Source: Cinclus cinclus
Lineage: Eukaryota; Chordata; Aves; Passeriformes; Cinclidae
DNA length: 64,000 nt
Assembly: GCF_963662255.1 (NCBI RefSeq)
Contig: NC_085055.1
Span: 4,088,102-4,152,101 of the forward strand
Direction of reading: 5' to 3'
Positions 58,230 to 64,000 of the stretch are shown here, one piece after another. Every line of letters begins with the position of its first letter. Position 1 is the first letter of the stretch. The notes beneath the pieces were generated by a model that made no database searches, was not told the DNA's origin, and saw nothing but the letters and a program-made list of their open reading frames with translations. The translations under genes were made by a program, and so were the position numbers.

Positions 58230-58882
58230 CAGAGCAGTGCAAAGCCATCCAGATAGTTTGGTGGTGAACTTGGAAATGTTTGGTAAGATGAACACAATCA
58301 AACAACTAGTTATGCTCTCTGAATTGGATGTGTTGTTTTCCTCTGTGTAAAAACACCTGTAAGACATTTCCATTGTGCAGTGCTGAATTGTGCTAATCTA
58401 CAATCAAATTTCTGTTTGTGATTAACACTGATTTCCAGGAGATCATTCCAGCAACACCTGCCTTAAGAATTCTCTGTTACATATGTTAATGTACTCTGGA
58501 GTTCTCTTCCCATGTTCCTGCTGATTTGATGTATCACAATGTCATTTGAGAACAGATATTTTAAGCCATATTTGATAGTTTAGGAAGACTGACCCAGAGG
58601 TGAAGGGAAAAATCATAATTTGGATGTATTAGTAAGCCTGCACTCCAGGGTGCTATAATGGTCCATGATGAAGGCAGGTCAGTGCTCTGCTGAGGTGCTT
58701 GCATAGATTTGCTGCTGGCTGCCAGAAGTGCCATCTTCAGGTGGAGCCTGACCAGAGGAAAAGGTTTGGGCATGTTTTCCTGACAAGGAGAGTAAAGGAG
58801 AGTTAATTTTTGTCTGAAATGTGGCAACTGGGAGGGTCCTAATGGCATGGATACTCTTGGGTCTTCTTTCCAACAAATTGCC

Positions 58883-58914
58883 TTTGTTTGTTTGTTTGTT
58901 TGTTTGTTTGTTTG
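58883..58914 (+). repeat. (TTTG)8 microsatellite
   Basis: Eight perfect TTTG units lie in the MYNN 3'UTR. Confidence 0.95.
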
Positions 58915-59083
58915 AAGTGAATCCAGCACTCTTGTATCTTGTCCCAGATTTATTTTTCACATCCCTAAAACACCCTGGGGTTGGCACAAACAGCAACAAC
59001 AGGAGAGCTGGAACATGCATGTTGTAGCTGAAGCAAAAAGATGCAGTGAGTTAATTAGTGAGGCATGAATCAGAGCTTTATAA

Positions 59084-59085
<2 letters not shown>

Positions 59086-59114
<29 letters not shown>
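59086..59114 (+). repeat. T29 homopolymer in MYNN 3'UTR
   Basis: Twenty-nine uninterrupted T. This gives a U29 run in the transcript, a possible site for U-binding proteins. Confidence 0.9.
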
Positions 59115-61665
59115 CTGTAGTGCTGCTGCTTGTGCTAGGTAGGAGGTACAAAAGAGGAAATAAATCTTGCCCTTCACTGTGAAAATAACGAGTGAACACT
59201 ACATGAGGAGGCATTAAAGAATAATACAACAGAACAGATTGATTTTCAGGCAAGGTTTTGTTAGAGTTTGACTGATTTGTTTTACATATATATAAAGTTT
59301 TCTGTACTGCTTTACCTCTCATGTCACTTGTCCACAGTAACTGCACAAAACTGGTACCTAGCAAGGCCCAAGTAAAGACAGGCTTTATTACCAGCAGCAG
59401 ACATATTTAAAAAGCAACATTTTAATGTCTTGGTAAGGTCATAGAAGACTAGGTGACAATGTAAGTACTTTTCTACTCCATTTTGCCAGTTTGTGCCATT
59501 AACAATTGTAAGCATTGTTTATGTAATCATCAAACAGTAATGAAACAGTCATGATACTGTACCAACAATTCATTTAAAACTGTCCTTTGTTGGTTATTTA
59601 CTTGGTGCTAGCATTTATTTCCACCGATGCCTTGTGTCCAGAGGCTGATAAATAGAAGAGCATAGAAGATACCTCTTAACTGATTCCGTTCTACATGGAG
59701 TAATAATTAATCTGCACCTTAATTAAACAGACTTGTGAAAAATTTCTTGAAGGATTTCATTTAAAGAGTCTGAAAATGGTCCCTTGACTCCTGAGTGTGA
59801 CTATAATTTTTTTTCTCTTCCTACATGTTTGTAAAGTAATAGAACTTTTGCTGCTTTGTGTTAATTATTTTAGTATGGGGCATGTTTATAACCTGCTGCT
59901 TGGCCACATTTTGTGCTTTAATATATGGTAGATTTGCTGATGAAGCCTACTATGGCCAGCAGAAGTACAGCCGTGTTCAACAGGAGCATCCCTAATGCAG
60001 GAATCTCTCACACTGTCCCCACTGGAGCTAACTATTGCAGGGCTTTTAATTTCTCTGCTTTTCTGTCCCACATCACTTACAAACAGCTGATGTTCATAAT
60101 GCTGGCAAAAGACAAAGTTCTCTGGTATTTTATTTTTGGCATTTCCCTTTGTCTCCCCTCTTGTCTCTTTTAGCTTCTGTTGTTGGTGTAGCCCCTGAGG
60201 GATTCCTCAGCTTTGCCATTTAAGACTGAAGAACCACAAAATTGTGATCTTGACTGTGTGTAGCTTGTACTAAGCTTCCTCTTTGCTGTCTCTCTCTGAA
60301 AGTAGAGCAGAAATCTTGGGATAGACATAGGTTTATTCATGAATACTGAGAAAGAAAACACCGTACAACTGATGACTTGCATATTTAAACAGCTTTGGAA
60401 GTCAAACTAATGGCATGCTGCTGATACCTGAGGAGCAGCAGCTCAGGATAGACATATCCAGGATAAATGACCAGGAGAGAGAATAGCTCTGGAAAGAAAC
60501 CTAAACAATAACTACATTCCTACATAGAAAATGCATTCCATAACAGTGTTTGTTTGGACTGGTTTTATATTTCTGAAATTGTAGCTTATTACTGTATTCT
60601 TAGATTTCAGACTTTTTTAAAAAATACAGTGCTTAGATTTATACAGGATTTGTTTAGATACTTATAACAATAACAGTTGCTTTATTAGTAATTTTGTTTT
60701 CTTTATAGACAAGAAGATATTAGTTATTTTTTACAAGACAACAATTTTAACCTTTCTTAATAGAATACACAGGCTTGTAGTGTCTTGGAGCAATAATATA
60801 GTGACCTGCACTCTTGAGTCCCCATCTGAGAATCTTGATTTTTATCCTCACCTTTTGTGAAGATATCTCAGCTGCTGAGGTATGATCTCTACCAACTGTA
60901 TTCATTTACTAGAATATAGATTTTAAATAAATAAATATATATAAATATATATATATATTTGTAGGTGTGTTCAGGCTGTAGGTCTGGACTGTACCTTTTG
61001 CCAATAGATGCATGGAAATCTGCTGCACATGTAAGTCCTAGGCTTAAGGGTTCTGGGTTCATTTTGAAGTACAAGGCTTATAACAGTATTGGTAATTTCT
61101 ATAATGGATTAATATGGGAGAGCATGGAATCTTTTTAGGCATGTATCCTTGCAAAAGAAAAAAAGGAATTTCAATAATTCTATTAAGAGTAATACAAAGA
61201 ATAGGACATGTTTTGTCACACTGCTGTTTCAGTCAGTTTTGCACTGAAGTTGGTGCAAGTTTTGCCTGAATAGTTTATTTGCATCTCTGAATTGAATGTT
61301 TGGAAGTACTTAGGTGAGAATAGCTCCTTGTATCACATTTACTTCTAAATTAGTGCCTCTAAGTGGGCACAAAGTACATGATGATCTTTCTGAAATCGTG
61401 CTACAAAACAATTTTCAAGTACAGACAAGTCCCACATGAAGGATTTCAGGGCTGTGATCCCAGAGAGGCTCAATAAGCCTTGCAGAACTAAGTTCAGATA
61501 AGGACTAATAACTGATTTTTTTGGTTAAATTATTTTTAAAGTATCTGCCATGTATATACAATTTTTCCTCTGTTATTTGTATATACCTCAACTCTCAATT
61601 TTATAATCCCCTGGGAAGGGAGGGAATTGTACATATTTAGCCTGAAGTGTTTTATGTTAGACTTT

Positions 61666-61671
61666 AATAAA
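61666..61671 (+). terminator. MYNN: MYNN poly(A) signal AATAAA
   Basis: A canonical hexamer is followed about 15-30 bases later by a likely cleavage zone and then by GT/T-rich text (CTTGTGTCTCCTGTTT), the usual layout of a strong polyadenylation site. Confidence 0.7.
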
Positions 61672-61699
61672 CTTTTTTTATAATTTTCCCTCACCTTGT

Positions 61700-64000
61700 G
61701 TCTCCTGTTTATAACTGCAAGGGGTAGCAACAAAAGCAGGAAGGAACCAGTCAGACACAACCCCTGTCCCCACTCTGGCATGAGGACCATGGGGGCCCCT
61801 GTAGCACACAGTAGGATTTGGGGGATCTCTGGTGCCCCTCTGCCCTCCTGGATCAGTCACTTGCCTTCATTTGCCTCCCCTCTAAAACTGGAGCAGAATA
61901 ATGCCTTTCAGCAAGGTACAGTGAGATCTAAAAGCTGAAAAAAATGGTTTTCAGAGCAGGATTGTGCTTGCTTTAGCTTCTGAATAACTCAGAAGAACAT
62001 GGCAAAAAAAAAAATCTAGCGTATGTAAATTCTCTCATTCCAAAGAACACAAGATACATTTTCTAAGAATTTCAAGGTCAGAGGAAGGAAGAAATAAAAG
62101 TCTCTGGCACAGGCCTCTTCAAGCAATACAGGGTTTTGCACAAATAATTGTTTTAATTTGCAGGAAGCTGATTTTTACAGAATTTGGTAGGAATTACTCT
62201 GCAGCCCTTTCTTACAAAGGAATATCAAAGAAAACTGTAACACATGAGCTGTTTTTATGGATGTTGTCAGTAATGAAGAGGGCTTTATGGGCTGAACAAG
62301 TTGCTGTTAAACAAGGGTTCAGATAGAGTACAAATACTTCAAACACATACATCAGCACTGTTAGATGCTATTTTACCTGATATATTTTGACTGTGATATT
62401 GTTGCCATCTTATCACATCACTTAAACCAAAATACTGCTGTTGGTAGAGTTGGGTACCTGTTACCACCTCAGATTAACAAATGTCATTCATACAAGTAAA
62501 TTGAGCAGTGAAATTAGACTGAACTTCATATACCTGATAAGGGAAACAAAGATACATGGAAAAAGTACCTGTCTGAGTCTTGTGGTGTTCCTGGCAAGAA
62601 ATTCTATCAGCAGTGTGTCTGTACTGACACTCTCAGAGTGTCACCTGCAATAATCCAGAGCAGTAGCACTCAGAAAATACCAATGCATGCTTATCTAATT
62701 ATCTCAAAATTTAGGAATGCTCAGAGTGTGCATGTTCTTCAAACCACCATGTTTGATGTATCCCCAACTTTAGTTCTCGTTGCTCCCTGTTGAACAAGAG
62801 TTAAAATACAAGCTCCTCTCTAGAGATGGTTGTTCACAAGGTATGAACTTTGTGCTCAACACAGTGACCGCAGGCTGGGAGGGCCCTGTGCAGGTGTGCA
62901 GAACAAACATACCTGCTCTGGGCTTAGGTCTAAGTCCTCTGAGCAAGAGCCTGAGTAATTTGTGTTTGGGGGTGGAGGCAATGAAAAAAACCCAACAAAC
63001 CAACCAACAACAAACCACCTACACCAGCTCTCACAAGTGCCCTGGTCATTTCAGCTGGGGCAGAGGTGTCCAAATGTATTCCTGTTCCTACACTACCACA
63101 GTGATAGTACAGAGTCAGAACAGCAGCAATTACACTGCTGCTTCCCAGCTGTTTTTACTGAAATTACATTCTTATATTTTTCCCCTCATGCTTTGGTCTT
63201 GTACAAACAGGCACAGATCATTCTGGTACTTTATGCTAATATTTAACAGGCACATTAAGAGGGGCAGAGGATTGCAGTAATGAAAGGCTTGGAACAAACT
63301 TCTGCTGTCTTGTTTGGTGACTTTTTCTGTTTAGGAGCATAAATTAAGTCACTTCTTCAGGGATGAGCAGAGTGAATAGAAGAAGGAAACCAGCAGATTC
63401 CCACACTTACACAAAGTCTGTCCAAACTATTAAACAATGTTTAACTACTATTACATGCATATGTTGTCTTACTCATATGTAGGAATTGCCACAGGGCTAT
63501 AATGATACAAATGTTTTTAGGCAGTTTTCATGAGATGAGAAGAAATGATGGCACCACATTTGGTGGTGGTTTCTATTTGTACTATAAGAAACAAGTATGT
63601 GCTATAATTTAATCAAAATTCCACCTATATCCCAGCAAACTGGGTTCGCCAGCTTTAAATTCTAGCATGGCTGTGGCTTAATGCTTAAGTTCACTTAGCT
63701 TGGTTTAAAAAAAAAAGTCACTTTTGGAAGATCAAAAGGATACAATTGCTAAGGAAAAGGAAAGAGTACCTGTAGAATAGTGCTAACAAATGGATTTACC
63801 CAAAGCTCTCATCTTCAGCAGGAATCTGACAATGCAGAATACTTAATCTGCTGCCCAGCAGCACTCCTAGGTATTGCTTTTGTCAGTGTGTTCTGCCTGG
63901 GTACAAAGCTTTTCATACTTTTAATGGACAGAGCATTATTTTGCAACAAATTTTGAGGCAATTTGTTTTTTTATTTTTTTTCTGTCACCATTTCAAGCAG
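61700..64000. other. Sequence downstream of MYNN, no gene seen
   Basis: Unique-looking AT-rich sequence. In other amniotes LRRC34 lies beyond MYNN in the opposite direction, but I recognise no leucine-rich-repeat exon on the minus strand here, so it should start further right. The open frames are short and featureless. Confidence 0.5.

Larger units (their letters stand above)
58230..61690 (+). other. MYNN: MYNN 3'UTR
   Basis: AT-rich non-coding sequence follows the stop codon. It contains (TTTG)8 at 58883-58914, a T29 run at 59086-59114 and a TA-rich tract at about 60928-60960. Earlier AATAAA hexamers (for example 59159-59164) could give shorter transcripts. The end is inferred from the signal at 61666. 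Confidence 0.7.

Noticed and set aside
61700..64000. LRRC34 3' exons, expected beyond MYNN
   Set aside because: No leucine-rich-repeat coding segment or convincing splice pair was recognised. The gene probably lies past the window.

Overview
The window reads as vertebrate nuclear DNA, most likely from a bird. It is gene-poor, low in repeats and AT-rich, broken by very GC-rich CpG islands with GGGCC-type pentanucleotide runs. There are no mammalian Alu- or L1-like repeats, introns are short, and the recognisable genes match the amniote block that is 3q26.2 in humans: MECOM, TERC, a tRNA-Val and MYNN. No bacterial, plasmid, phage or CRISPR feature is present. The bird assignment is an inference from this style, not from a species-diagnostic element.

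Layout. Positions 1-25452 are the start of the first intron of MECOM (PRDM3, MDS1-EVI1), which is transcribed leftwards. The only MECOM coding exon here is a 37-base exon 1 at 25489-25453 (minus), encoding MRSKGRARKLA plus 4 bases and ending at a consensus splice donor. It lies in a CpG island at about 24.7-25.95 kb. Further CpG islands lie at about 22.4-23.35 kb (inside the intron), 26.5-27.65 kb and 29.4-30.1 kb. From about 30.2 to 46.5 kb is intergenic sequence with no supportable gene.

The main non-obvious gene is at about 46602-47040 on the minus strand: the telomerase RNA gene (TERC). It has no useful ORF and is recognised by its telomere template, pseudoknot helices P2a/P2b/P3, the CR4/CR5 P6.1 hairpin, an H box, a CAB-like motif and a 10-bp terminal stem directly followed by an ACA box three bases from the RNA 3' end. 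Two CCAAT boxes and a GC box lie just upstream of it.

A tRNA-Val(AAC) gene follows at 49566-49638 (plus), at the left margin of the MYNN CpG-island promoter. MYNN (myoneurin, a BTB/POZ protein with eight C2H2 zinc fingers) is complete on the plus strand: seven coding exons at 50508-58229 encode 616 residues, and a long 3'UTR ends near 61690 at an AATAAA signal. The last 2.3 kb shows no gene.

How the parts relate. The genes do not form an operon. MECOM and MYNN are nuclear zinc-finger regulators transcribed by RNA polymerase II in opposite directions. TERC gives the template RNA of telomerase and the tRNA gene is made by RNA polymerase III. What links them is conserved neighbourhood, with TERC and MYNN divergent and about 3 kb apart. 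ACTRT3, which sits between TERC and MYNN in humans, is not seen here.
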